Source: JAPLGE01 sp964355545 (GTDB lineage: Bacteria > Bipolaricaulota > Bipolaricaulia > UBA7950 > UBA9294). Taken from it: DNA of 15,092 bases. Position 1 is the stretch's first letter; every line of letters begins with the position of its first letter. The notes under the pieces are model-generated. The model was given only the letters and a program-made list of their open reading frames with translations, ran no database searches and was not told where the DNA came from. Positions 1 through 5,414 of the stretch are shown one piece after another. The stretch is from contig CAYHEK010000035.1 in the NCBI GenBank assembly GCA_964355545.1, positions 1-15,092 of the forward strand, in the 5' to 3' direction. Both the position numbers and the translations under genes were made by a program.

Positions 1-590
1 ACGAGGTCGGAGCGGGACTCCTCTTCGCGGCGATCGAGGAGGTAGTGGACGATGATGATCGCCTGGCTTGTGTGGAGCGCCGACTTCCCCAGGGAGAGGC
101 GAGGAAGGCCCGTGAGGGCCCGCTCGTCGGAGTCGCTGAACTCACGATGATCGGAGAGGAAGAAGGCGGGGTCGGGGGGGATGTCGAACGACTCGATCGG
201 TCGTCCCTTCTCGTGGAGGACGAGCGGGTGAGCCCCCACTTGGTAGAGGCGATCAAGGAGCGAGAGGAGGTCCCCTGGTCGGACGAAGATCCCCGGGGTC
301 GTCTCCACCTCGTCCGCGGCCTGCTTCTCGAGCGCGTGCTTCAACAGGGCGGCGGTCGAGCGCTCGTCCGGGTTGAGATGCCGGAGCTTCTGCCCGAGGA
401 GCCGGATCTGGACCGTGTCTTTCAGGAGCAAGAGGACTTCGACGTCGCGCCGTAGGTCGTGGGAGAGGAAGAAGGCTGCCCCGATCGCGCGGCAGAGGAC
501 GTCCATCCGCCCCGCGCTTCCGGGGAGGTCGCTCAGGTTGAAGTCGGGGGTCGTCGCCGCCTCGTGGCCCACAATCACGAATCGCCGCAT
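1..590 (-). CDS. trmY: tRNA (pseudouridine-54 N1)-methyltransferase TrmY, 3' end beyond window
   Basis: TrmY is a SPOUT-class, SAM-dependent enzyme that methylates N1 of pseudouridine 54 in the tRNA T-loop, mainly in archaea. The 196 visible residues match the family end to end: MRRFVIVGHEA at the N terminus, PDFNLSDLPGSAGRMDVLCR at 15-34, FFLSHDLRRDVEV at 40-52, LNPDERSTAALLKHAL at 72-87 (the family signature), and LSLGKSALHTSQAIIIVHYL at 165-184 in the C-terminal SAM-binding knot region. Archaeal members are about 195-205 residues, so only a few codons should be missing at the left edge. The start is ATG at 590. There is no SD before it, but a TACACT box ends 7 bases upstream, so the mRNA may be leaderless. 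It is divergent from the next gene. The family call is confident from the motifs; activity in a bacterium, where T54 is usually ribothymidine, is inferred. Confidence 0.9.
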   Translation of the reverse strand, partial: MRRFVIVGHEAATTPDFNLSDLPGSAGRMDVLCRAIGAAFFLSHDLRRDVEVLLLLKDTVQIRLLGQKLRHLNPDERSTAALLKHALEKQAADEVETTPGIFVRPGDLLSLLDRLYQVGAHPLVLHEKGRPIESFDIPPDPAFFLSDHREFSDSDERALTGLPRLSLGKSALHTSQAIIIVHYLLDRREEESRSDL

Positions 591-597
591 GGAAGGG

Positions 598-603
598 AGT
601 GTA
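598..603 (-). promoter_or_regulatory. Putative -10 box of trmY (leaderless layout)
   Basis: On the minus strand TACACT is followed by seven bases and then the ATG of trmY, placing the expected transcription start at or next to the start codon. No good -35 hexamer is visible 16-18 bases upstream, and the leader has no SD. Confidence 0.4.
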
Positions 604-811
604 CTCTCGCCCGCCCAACGTCGCCAGGAAGGGGTGCGTCCGATGGTCCGTGTGGCGTCCCCACGGGACCCCCGCCGCGCTCCAAGGTGAGCCATGTCCC
701 TTCTCCCTCGGTCGGAGAGCGTGGGGCCGGCTTGGGGCGTGGGATAGGGTGAGGGGCGAGATCGTTCCTCGCGACCGGAGGGTCGTACGTGCTGAAAGAA
801 GGGAGTTTGAG

Positions 812-2062
812 GTGAGATACCGCGTCCTTCTCGCCGCGGCGTGCCTGTTGGTACTAGGGAGCGGGGTCTCCCTCGCCGCGGGGCCGTTCACCGGGAGCTG
901 GGAGGTCGAGATCGGGTTTAGCCCGCAACAGACGGCGGTCTTTTCTGCGTTCTCGTCGACCCTCGACGTCGGCTTCCAGTTGGGGTTCCTGGAGCTATCG
1001 AGCACGTCGGATTTTATCTTCAGCGGCTGGCTGTGGCAGGAGTTTGACCTGTGCGCGGCGCTCGGCTTCGTCAGCTTCGAGGGGGCGATGCTCTTTGAGC
1101 CGCAGATGGGCTCCTTCCTCTACGCCCAGGGGATCCTGGCGTTTGACTTCTCGCCGGTCATCATCCGGTTCTACTCCGCGATCGTCGGGCCGGAGACCCC
1201 CGGTGGGATGAACTGGGGGTCTGTCTTCGACCTCTACGGCGAGATCCTGGGGGGGGACGTCTCGATCGAGAGCACAACCTTCTTCGGAGCCGACCTGGGC
1301 GAGATCAGCTTCACGCAGACGTCCTCCCAGGCGACGGCGAAGCTCCTCACAAAGACGTACACGACCGATCCGACGATCGATCCGCCGGGATGCGCCGGCT
1401 TCTCCGGGGAGGAGGTCACGTTCAAGGCCTGCACGTTCGCGTGCCTTGAGTTTGTGGGCGTCACGACCTTCTCGCAGAGGGGCTTCGAGAGCCAGGAGTT
1501 CGAGCTCTCCTTCCTCCACCTCTTCGGAATCCCCCTCGACATCACCCTCGACTACGTCTTCTCCCTGCAGACGGCGAGCCATACCTTCACCCCGTCCCTG
1601 GAGACAGACTTTGGGTGCCTGAAGGTGTACACGGACGTCCTGGTGAGCGGCGGGGTGATCGAGGGCGTCGCTATCTACGGGATTGCGTTCGAGATCAGCG
1701 TCGCCGGATCGACCTTCCGCAGCATCTCGAACCTCAACACGACGGACTGCGTCATCACCACGCCGGAGTACGGGTCGATCGTCGAGAAGAAGAGCGAGGC
1801 CGACTCCGAGGAGCACCTCTACTACCCGCAGGACTACTGGGAGGTCGTCTCCCTCGTCACCGAGGTCCCGGCGGGAGGGTCCTCCTTCACCTTCTCCGTG
1901 GATACCTTCTTTGGGACCACGACCGGCCTCCTCTTCGATTGGGCGATGAGCGAGATGGGGGTTGAGGTCGGGGTCGGCGGGTTCTTCTCGGTCGAGACAA
2001 GCGTCGTCGTGGACACGACCGGCTTCACCGAGTGGGCGATCGGTATCACCATCGCCTGGTAG
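812..2062 (+). CDS. Secreted or outer-membrane beta-rich protein, function unknown
   Basis: I do not recognise a named family. The GTG at 812 follows a good SD (AAGGGAG about 8 bases upstream) and opens a clear signal peptide, VRYRVLLAAACLLVLGSGVS, with likely cleavage near LAA-GPFTGSW; longer readings upstream only add Arg-rich, non-coding-like sequence. The mature part (about 393 residues) is rich in Phe, Ser, Thr, Gly and alternating hydrophobic/polar stretches such as FTGSWEVEIGF and WAMSEMGVEVGVGGFFSVET. It has almost no Lys-rich or helical segments and ends in an aromatic residue (IGITIAW), as many outer-membrane beta-barrels do. A few Cys are scattered through it. A barrel or large beta-sandwich on the cell surface is my inference. 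The gene precedes the phosphosugar transferase by 56 bases, but that gene appears to have its own promoter. The coding call is strong; the function is unknown. Confidence 0.75.
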   Translation: MRYRVLLAAACLLVLGSGVSLAAGPFTGSWEVEIGFSPQQTAVFSAFSSTLDVGFQLGFLELSSTSDFIFSGWLWQEFDLCAALGFVSFEGAMLFEPQMGSFLYAQGILAFDFSPVIIRFYSAIVGPETPGGMNWGSVFDLYGEILGGDVSIESTTFFGADLGEISFTQTSSQATAKLLTKTYTTDPTIDPPGCAGFSGEEVTFKACTFACLEFVGVTTFSQRGFESQEFELSFLHLFGIPLDITLDYVFSLQTASHTFTPSLETDFGCLKVYTDVLVSGGVIEGVAIYGIAFEISVAGSTFRSISNLNTTDCVITTPEYGSIVEKKSEADSEEHLYYPQDYWEVVSLVTEVPAGGSSFTFSVDTFFGTTTGLLFDWAMSEMGVEVGVGGFFSVETSVVVDTTGFTEWAIGITIAW

Positions 2063-2081
2063 GGTAAGACCGCGGCCGATC

Positions 2082-2110
2082 TTGTCTTGCGTGCAGGCTC
2101 CTCCTAGACT
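2082..2110 (+). promoter_or_regulatory. Promoter of the MraY/WecA-family gene
   Basis: TTGTCT (2082-2087), a 17-base spacer and TAGACT (2105-2110) make a sigma70-like promoter. The -10 box ends only 8 bases before the ATG at 2119, so the transcript would have almost no leader. Confidence 0.5.
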
Positions 2111-2118
2111 GAAGGCCG

Positions 2119-3012
2119 ATGAGCGCCACGCTTCTTTGGGCGGCTTTCTTCTCCTTCTTCACCACGATCGCCGCTTCCCTTCTCATCCTGTGCGCGGGGA
2201 GGCACTGGCCCTTGCGCGCGAAGGGGGACGGGCGGCCCGCCGCGGGCCTCGCCGTCGTGGTCGGCGTCCTCACCGGCTCGCTCCCTTTCCTCCGGGAGAT
2301 CCCCCTTTCCCTCATTCTCGGCGGTACCGTGATCCTCCTCGTGGGACTCCTCGATGACCGGTTCGACCTCTCCCCGTGGCAGAAGCTCCTCGGCCAAGGG
2401 ATCGCCGCGGCGCTCGTCGCGGTCGCCCTTCCCCAGGCGCGCCTCTCCTTCCTCGGCCTCGCCGTGCCGATCGGAGCTGCGGAATGGATCGTCCCCTTCC
2501 TGTGGGTCCTCACCTTGACGAACGCGGTGAACCTGATCGATGGACTGGACGGCCTCGCCGTGACGATGCTTCTCTCGCCCATGGCCGTCCTCCTCGTCGT
2601 CGCGGCGCGGGCGGGAAACGCGTTGGGAGGGGTGATCGCCGCGGCGACCCTCGGCGCCCTCCTTGGCTTCCTGCCCTTGAACGGGCATCGCGGCCGGGTC
2701 CTGTTGGGAGACACCGGGGCCGAGCTCCTCGGCTACCTCCTTTCCGTCCTCACCCTGGGCCTCCTCGGCGGCGCAGGCGGAGGCTTTCCGGTACTCGCGG
2801 CCCTCCTCCTTGCGGGAGTCCCTGTGGCCGACACGACCTTCGCCGTCGTCCGGCGCCTTGTCCGGCGCCGCTCGATCCTGCGCGGGGACGAGGGGCACAT
2901 CCATCACCGCCTCGCGCGCCGCGTCGGGGTTTCCTCGGCGGTCCTCCTCCTTGCCGGGACGAGCCTCCTCGCCGCGGGGGGGGCCCTTCTCCTTCTGTGG
3001 ATTGGGAGGTAG
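2119..3012 (+). CDS. MraY/WecA/TagO-family polyprenyl-phosphate phosphosugar transferase
   Basis: This is an integral membrane enzyme of glycosyltransferase family 4. Such enzymes transfer a sugar-1-phosphate, typically GlcNAc-1-P, from a UDP-sugar to undecaprenyl phosphate to start surface polysaccharide, teichoic acid or lipid-linked oligosaccharide synthesis. All family motifs are present in order: LLDDRFD at 77-83 (Mg-binding Asp pair), NAVNLIDGLDGLA at 135-147, LLGDTGAELLGY at 195-206, and the cytoplasmic HIHHRL at 260-265. About ten hydrophobic segments span the 297 residues, which is near normal family length though slightly short. The HIHHR motif and lack of MraY-specific MurNAc-pentapeptide motifs favour a WecA/TagO/RgpG-type enzyme over MraY, so a role in surface glycan rather than peptidoglycan is likely. 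No other glycan gene is adjacent. ATG 2119 was chosen as the first start after the promoter; the SD is weak (AAGG at 3-4 bases). Confidence 0.9.
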   Translation: MSATLLWAAFFSFFTTIAASLLILCAGRHWPLRAKGDGRPAAGLAVVVGVLTGSLPFLREIPLSLILGGTVILLVGLLDDRFDLSPWQKLLGQGIAAALVAVALPQARLSFLGLAVPIGAAEWIVPFLWVLTLTNAVNLIDGLDGLAVTMLLSPMAVLLVVAARAGNALGGVIAAATLGALLGFLPLNGHRGRVLLGDTGAELLGYLLSVLTLGLLGGAGGGFPVLAALLLAGVPVADTTFAVVRRLVRRRSILRGDEGHIHHRLARRVGVSSAVLLLAGTSLLAAGGALLLLWIGR

Positions 3013-3112
3013 TCTTCCCCGGACGGAGTCTTGCGACGACGGGACTCTTCTCCTGGGGCACGGCGTTCCCCAACGTGCCACCGGCGCGAGAGCCGCGAGA
3101 CGAGCGGCCTAA

Positions 3113-3409
3113 CCCGAGGAATTGGCGATACGCGCCGGCCCTAGCGATTCTCTCCGCGAGGATCGTGCCCTGTTCGTCATTGCGCAATGCGGCCATGATG
3201 CTCTTCGCGGTCTCCGCGTGGGCTTCATCTGGATCGCATGGGAACAGGTCCCTGGCGGCGCGAGCTTCCTCTCGCGCAATCGGTGGGAGGTGCCGGAGGT
3301 TGGCCTCGCGGACCTCAGCCTCCCCTTGGATGATCGGCTGATCGACGAAGAAGGGAGGCGAGACGTTATCGGGATGCTGCGTGCTCATACACCGCGGAGG
3401 GACACGCAC
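3113..3409 (-). pseudogene. ppcA: Remnant of archaeal-type PEP carboxylase with most of the body deleted
   Basis: The reading begins at GTG 3409, six bases after a perfect GGAGG. It opens MRVPPRCMSTQHPDNVSPPF, the hallmark N terminus of archaeal-type phosphoenolpyruvate carboxylase (PEP + HCO3- to oxaloacetate). After about 35 residues, where the family continues with an AYYAFSHLGCDEQ-like segment, it switches in frame to the family's C-terminal tail: DEAHAETAKSIMAALR (61-76) and AGAYRQFLG (91-99). The family is about 490-530 residues, so some 390 residues, including the catalytic core, are missing. At Gly99 the expected stop is not in frame: the sequence is GGG-TTA-GGC, and one base fewer would give GGG-TAG. 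The frame then runs on antisense to the phosphosugar transferase gene. It lies 147 bases after homoserine dehydrogenase on the same strand, a sensible pathway pairing. The remnant cannot be an active enzyme. A collapsed assembly is an alternative to real deletion. Confidence 0.75.
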
Positions 3410-3556
3410 GGCCGGCCTCCTTCCTGCCACGCAGGACGAATCCGTTCTCCCCCTGCCGATGTCGGTCTTCTTCGCGAGCTGCTCTCCTACACCCGTTGCT
3501 TAAAGAGAGCGCGTCACGGCGCAGCGGCTCGTTACACACAAGCGCTCGGCCCCAGA

Positions 3557-4633
3557 TCACCTTCGTGTGCTTACGAGGTCGAGGATGTCTGTGACAACGG
3601 CCGCTGCGGTTCGCTCGGGACCAGAGCCAGGGCCGAGGATGACAAGCGGGGTTTCGTAGAGTCTGCTGCGGAACGCGACCAGGTTCGAGGGCCCGCTGAG
3701 CGCCCCGTGAATGCTCTGGGGATGCACGGCGCACAGGGCGATGACACCGCCTCCTGGTTGGATGTGAGCGATGAAGCGGAGCGTCATCCCGTTCTCGCGG
3801 GCCTCTTGGAACCGGACCGCCAGATCTCGGTCAAGCTCGGGTATCGCCTTCTGGTAGTCATCATCCTTCGCATTGGCGAGATGGGGTGGGAGGAGGGCTT
3901 CCACGCGGATGTCATCGAGCTCAAGCTCCCATCCTACGGTCCTTCCCAAGATCAGGGCCTTTCGCGCGGCATCGCGCCCAGTCAGATCCTCACGTGGGTC
4001 GGGTTCCGTGTATCCGAGTGACGAAGCTCGCGATAGGGCTTCAGAGAAGGTCGAGCCCCGCGCAATCTCCGCTGTCAGGTAGGCAACTGTTCCGCTCAGG
4101 ACGCCTTCGATGGATTCTACGGTATCCCCGATCTGCCGCAGCTTGCTCGCGGTGGAGATGATGGGCAGGCTAGTTCCGACGGTAGCTTCATAGCGTATCG
4201 CGGGATGCTCGAACAACAGCCTCGCTTGGCTCCATGGGCCGCATAGGGGCAGTTTGTTGGCGAGCACAACGCCACACCCATCCTGAAGCGCGGCTAGCCA
4301 TACTCTTTCCATCTCCAGAGCAGGCGTGGTATCGACGAAGACGACATCGCGATCAAACAGGGAAGGCCAGTCGGGTTCGCCTGGAGTTCTCCCCGAGACG
4401 ACTGTCAGGGAATGTCCTGCTTCGCATGCGGCCAGTGCACTGCGAACGATTGCGTTGCTTAAGCCATCTCGAGCGATGAGATACCCCTGGCGATCGATCA
4501 GGCCAACCACGGTGACTGGGGGGACGTCTGGCCGCCCGGGCCGGTCAGCGAGCCTGTGGATCTGCCGCACCACGGCTCGACCCACCCGTCCCAAGCCAAC
4601 AATGATTACGCGGACTCTCTTTCCCCTTGGCAC
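3557..4633 (-). CDS. hom: Homoserine dehydrogenase (monofunctional, no ACT domain)
   Basis: The enzyme reduces aspartate-4-semialdehyde to homoserine with NAD(P)H, the branch point to threonine and methionine. An N-terminal Rossmann motif, VIIVGLGRVGRAVV, lies at 9-22. LANK at 124-127 carries the conserved active-site lysine. EGVLSGTVAYLTAEI at 176-190 is the substrate-domain signature, and GYTEPDPREDLTGRDAARKA at 207-226 holds the catalytic Asp and Lys. GPGSG near the C terminus matches the conserved GPGAG. The SGT form of the signature and the EPDPREDL block resemble the ThrA/fungal type more than the long Gram-positive Hom with a regulatory ACT domain. At 358 residues it has no ACT domain, so threonine feedback through one is not expected. 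Start GTG 4633 has GAGGAGG seven bases upstream. It follows a tRNA cluster on the same strand and precedes the PEP carboxylase remnant, which would have supplied oxaloacetate for aspartate. Confidence 0.9.
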   Translation of the reverse strand: MPRGKRVRVIIVGLGRVGRAVVRQIHRLADRPGRPDVPPVTVVGLIDRQGYLIARDGLSNAIVRSALAACEAGHSLTVVSGRTPGEPDWPSLFDRDVVFVDTTPALEMERVWLAALQDGCGVVLANKLPLCGPWSQARLLFEHPAIRYEATVGTSLPIISTASKLRQIGDTVESIEGVLSGTVAYLTAEIARGSTFSEALSRASSLGYTEPDPREDLTGRDAARKALILGRTVGWELELDDIRVEALLPPHLANAKDDDYQKAIPELDRDLAVRFQEARENGMTLRFIAHIQPGGGVIALCAVHPQSIHGALSGPSNLVAFRSRLYETPLVILGPGSGPERTAAAVVTDILDLVSTRR

Positions 4634-4735
4634 GACTCGTCCTCCTCGTCAAGGCAAATAACTCTTGTACTCCCAGCTTCTTCGAGCACCCCGTTGCGGG
4701 ACTGCCGTTGGACTTAGCCAGGGAGTCAAGGGGAA

Positions 4736-4765
4736 TTAGCACATTAGATGGGCTCTTCGTGCTAA
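4736..4765 (-). repeat. Inverted repeat directly after tRNA-Ala
   Basis: TTAGCAC and GTGCTAA form a perfect 7-bp inverted repeat with a 16-base loop, beginning at the base after the tRNA-Ala discriminator. It could end or process the tRNA transcript. The following sequence (ATTCCCCTTG) is not a proper U-tract, so the terminator role is uncertain. Confidence 0.35.
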
Positions 4766-4838
4766 TGGAGACGAGCGGATTCGAACCGCCGACCTCTGCG
4801 ATGCGAACGCAGCGCTCTCCCAACTGAGCTACGTCCCC
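4766..4838 (-). tRNA. tRNA-Ala (anticodon CGC)
   Basis: The 73-nt cloverleaf has acceptor GGGGACG/CGTCTCC, which includes the G3-U70 pair that defines alanine tRNA. The anticodon stem CTGCG/CGCAG encloses loop TTCGCAT, giving anticodon CGC, and the T-loop is GTTCGAATC. CCA is not encoded (TTA follows the discriminator A). It is the last tRNA of the cluster. Confidence 0.95.
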
Positions 4839-4853
4839 GTGGCGGGTTCCTAC

Positions 4854-4928
4854 TAGCGGCGCAGGGACTTGAACCCCGAACCTCTCGGATATGAGCCGAG
4901 CGCTCTAGACCAGTTGAGCTACGCCGCC
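4854..4928 (-). tRNA. tRNA-Met (anticodon CAT), elongator type
   Basis: The 75-nt cloverleaf has acceptor GGCGGCG/CGCCGCT, with a G1-U72 pair. Anticodon stem CTCGG/CCGAG encloses loop CTCATAT, and the T-loop is TTCAAGT. It lacks the three G-C pairs at the foot of the anticodon stem and the C1xA72 mismatch of the initiator, so it is an elongator. A tRNA-Ile2 with lysidine-modified CAT is possible, but the overall sequence resembles elongator Met. CCA is not encoded. Confidence 0.9.
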
Positions 4929-4933
4929 GTCGC

Positions 4934-5010
4934 TGGTTGCGGGGGCCGGATTCGAACCGGCAACCTCCGGGTTATGAGCCCGACGAGCTTCCTTATTGCT
5001 CCACCCCGCG
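4934..5010 (-). tRNA. Initiator tRNA-fMet (anticodon CAT)
   Basis: The 77-nt gene shows both bacterial initiator features: a mismatched C1xA72 end pair (CGCGGGG/CCCCGCA) and GGG/CCC pairs in the anticodon stem around loop CTCATAA. Alone among the six tRNAs here it has an encoded 3' CCA. The D-loop AATAAGGAA keeps the GG needed for tertiary contact. Confidence 0.95.
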
Positions 5011-5018
5011 GTCTCTTG

Positions 5019-5101
5019 TGCCGGGAGCGGGAGTCGAACCCGCACGAGGAAACCTCAAAGGATTTTAAGTCCCTTGCGTCTGCCCATTCCGCCATCCCGG
5101 C
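5019..5101 (-). tRNA. tRNA-Leu (anticodon TAA)
   Basis: This is an 83-nt class II tRNA with a long variable arm. Acceptor GCCGGGA/TCCCGGC has discriminator A. Anticodon stem AGGGA/TCCTT encloses loop CTTAAAA, giving TAA, which reads the Leu codons TTA and TTG. CCA is not encoded. Confidence 0.93.
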
Positions 5102-5131
5102 GAACGCGACGATTCCCCAGCCGCACACCAC

Positions 5132-5203
5132 AGCGGGAAACGGGACTTGAACCCGCGACCCCTGCCTTGGCAAGGCAGTGCTCTACCACTGAGCTATTCC
5201 CGC
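5132..5203 (-). tRNA. tRNA-Gly (anticodon GCC)
   Basis: The 72-nt cloverleaf has acceptor GCGGGAA/TTCCCGC, discriminator T, anticodon stem CTGCC/GGCAG around TTGCCAA, and T-loop GTTCAAGTC. CCA is not encoded. A strong promoter lies just upstream. Confidence 0.95.
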
Positions 5204-5215
5204 GAAACGCCCATC

Positions 5216-5244
5216 ATTATACCGATTCCGCGCGCGGCCTTCAA
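5216..5244 (-). promoter_or_regulatory. Promoter inside the tRNA cluster, upstream of tRNA-Gly
   Basis: On the minus strand TTGAAG (5244-5239), a 17-base spacer and a perfect TATAAT (5221-5216) precede tRNA-Gly; the -10 box ends 12 bases before the mature 5' end. The -35 box almost touches the 3' end of tRNA-Leu(TAG), so the last five tRNAs can be transcribed separately from the first. Confidence 0.75.
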
Positions 5245-5245
5245 C

Positions 5246-5327
5246 TGCGAAGGGCGGGATTCGAACCCGCACGCCGTGAGGCACTAGCTCCTAAGGCTAG
5301 CGCGTCTGCCAATTCCGCCACCCTCGC
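5246..5327 (-). tRNA. tRNA-Leu (anticodon TAG)
   Basis: This is an 82-nt class II tRNA. Acceptor GCGAGGG pairs with CCTTCGC, discriminator A. Anticodon stem CTAGC/GCTAG encloses loop CTTAGGA, giving TAG. It has a long variable arm and T-loop GTTCGAATC. CCA is not encoded. It is the first gene of the tRNA cluster. Confidence 0.94.
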
Positions 5328-5340
5328 GTCTTCCTCTAGG

Positions 5341-5369
5341 AGGGTAATGGGTCGGCCGGGGCGCGTCAA
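5341..5369 (-). promoter_or_regulatory. Promoter of the tRNA cluster (upstream of tRNA-Leu-TAG)
   Basis: On the minus strand TTGACG (5369-5364), a 17-base spacer and TACCCT (5346-5341) lie just before the first tRNA. The -35 box directly abuts the T-tract of the terminator of the preceding gene. The -10 box is a weak match. Confidence 0.5.
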
Positions 5370-5403
5370 GAAGAAAAGGGGGGATGGCTCCTGCCGTCCC
5401 CCC
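5370..5403 (-). terminator. Rho-independent terminator of the Ala-rich gene
   Basis: In the transcript GGGGGGA pairs with TCCCCCC around a 12-base loop and is followed by TTTTCTTCTT. It starts 11 bases after the TAA of the Ala-rich gene and separates that operon from the tRNA cluster. Confidence 0.85.
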
Positions 5404-5414
5404 TGAAAAGCCGC

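Noticed and set aside
3028..3060. Hairpin GAGTC/GACTC after the MraY/WecA gene as a terminator
   Set aside because: The stem is only 5 bp and the following TTCTCCTGG is not a real U-tract.
3122..4021. Plus-strand 299-codon frame
   Set aside because: It lies opposite homoserine dehydrogenase and the PEP carboxylase remnant, whose family motifs settle the coding strand.
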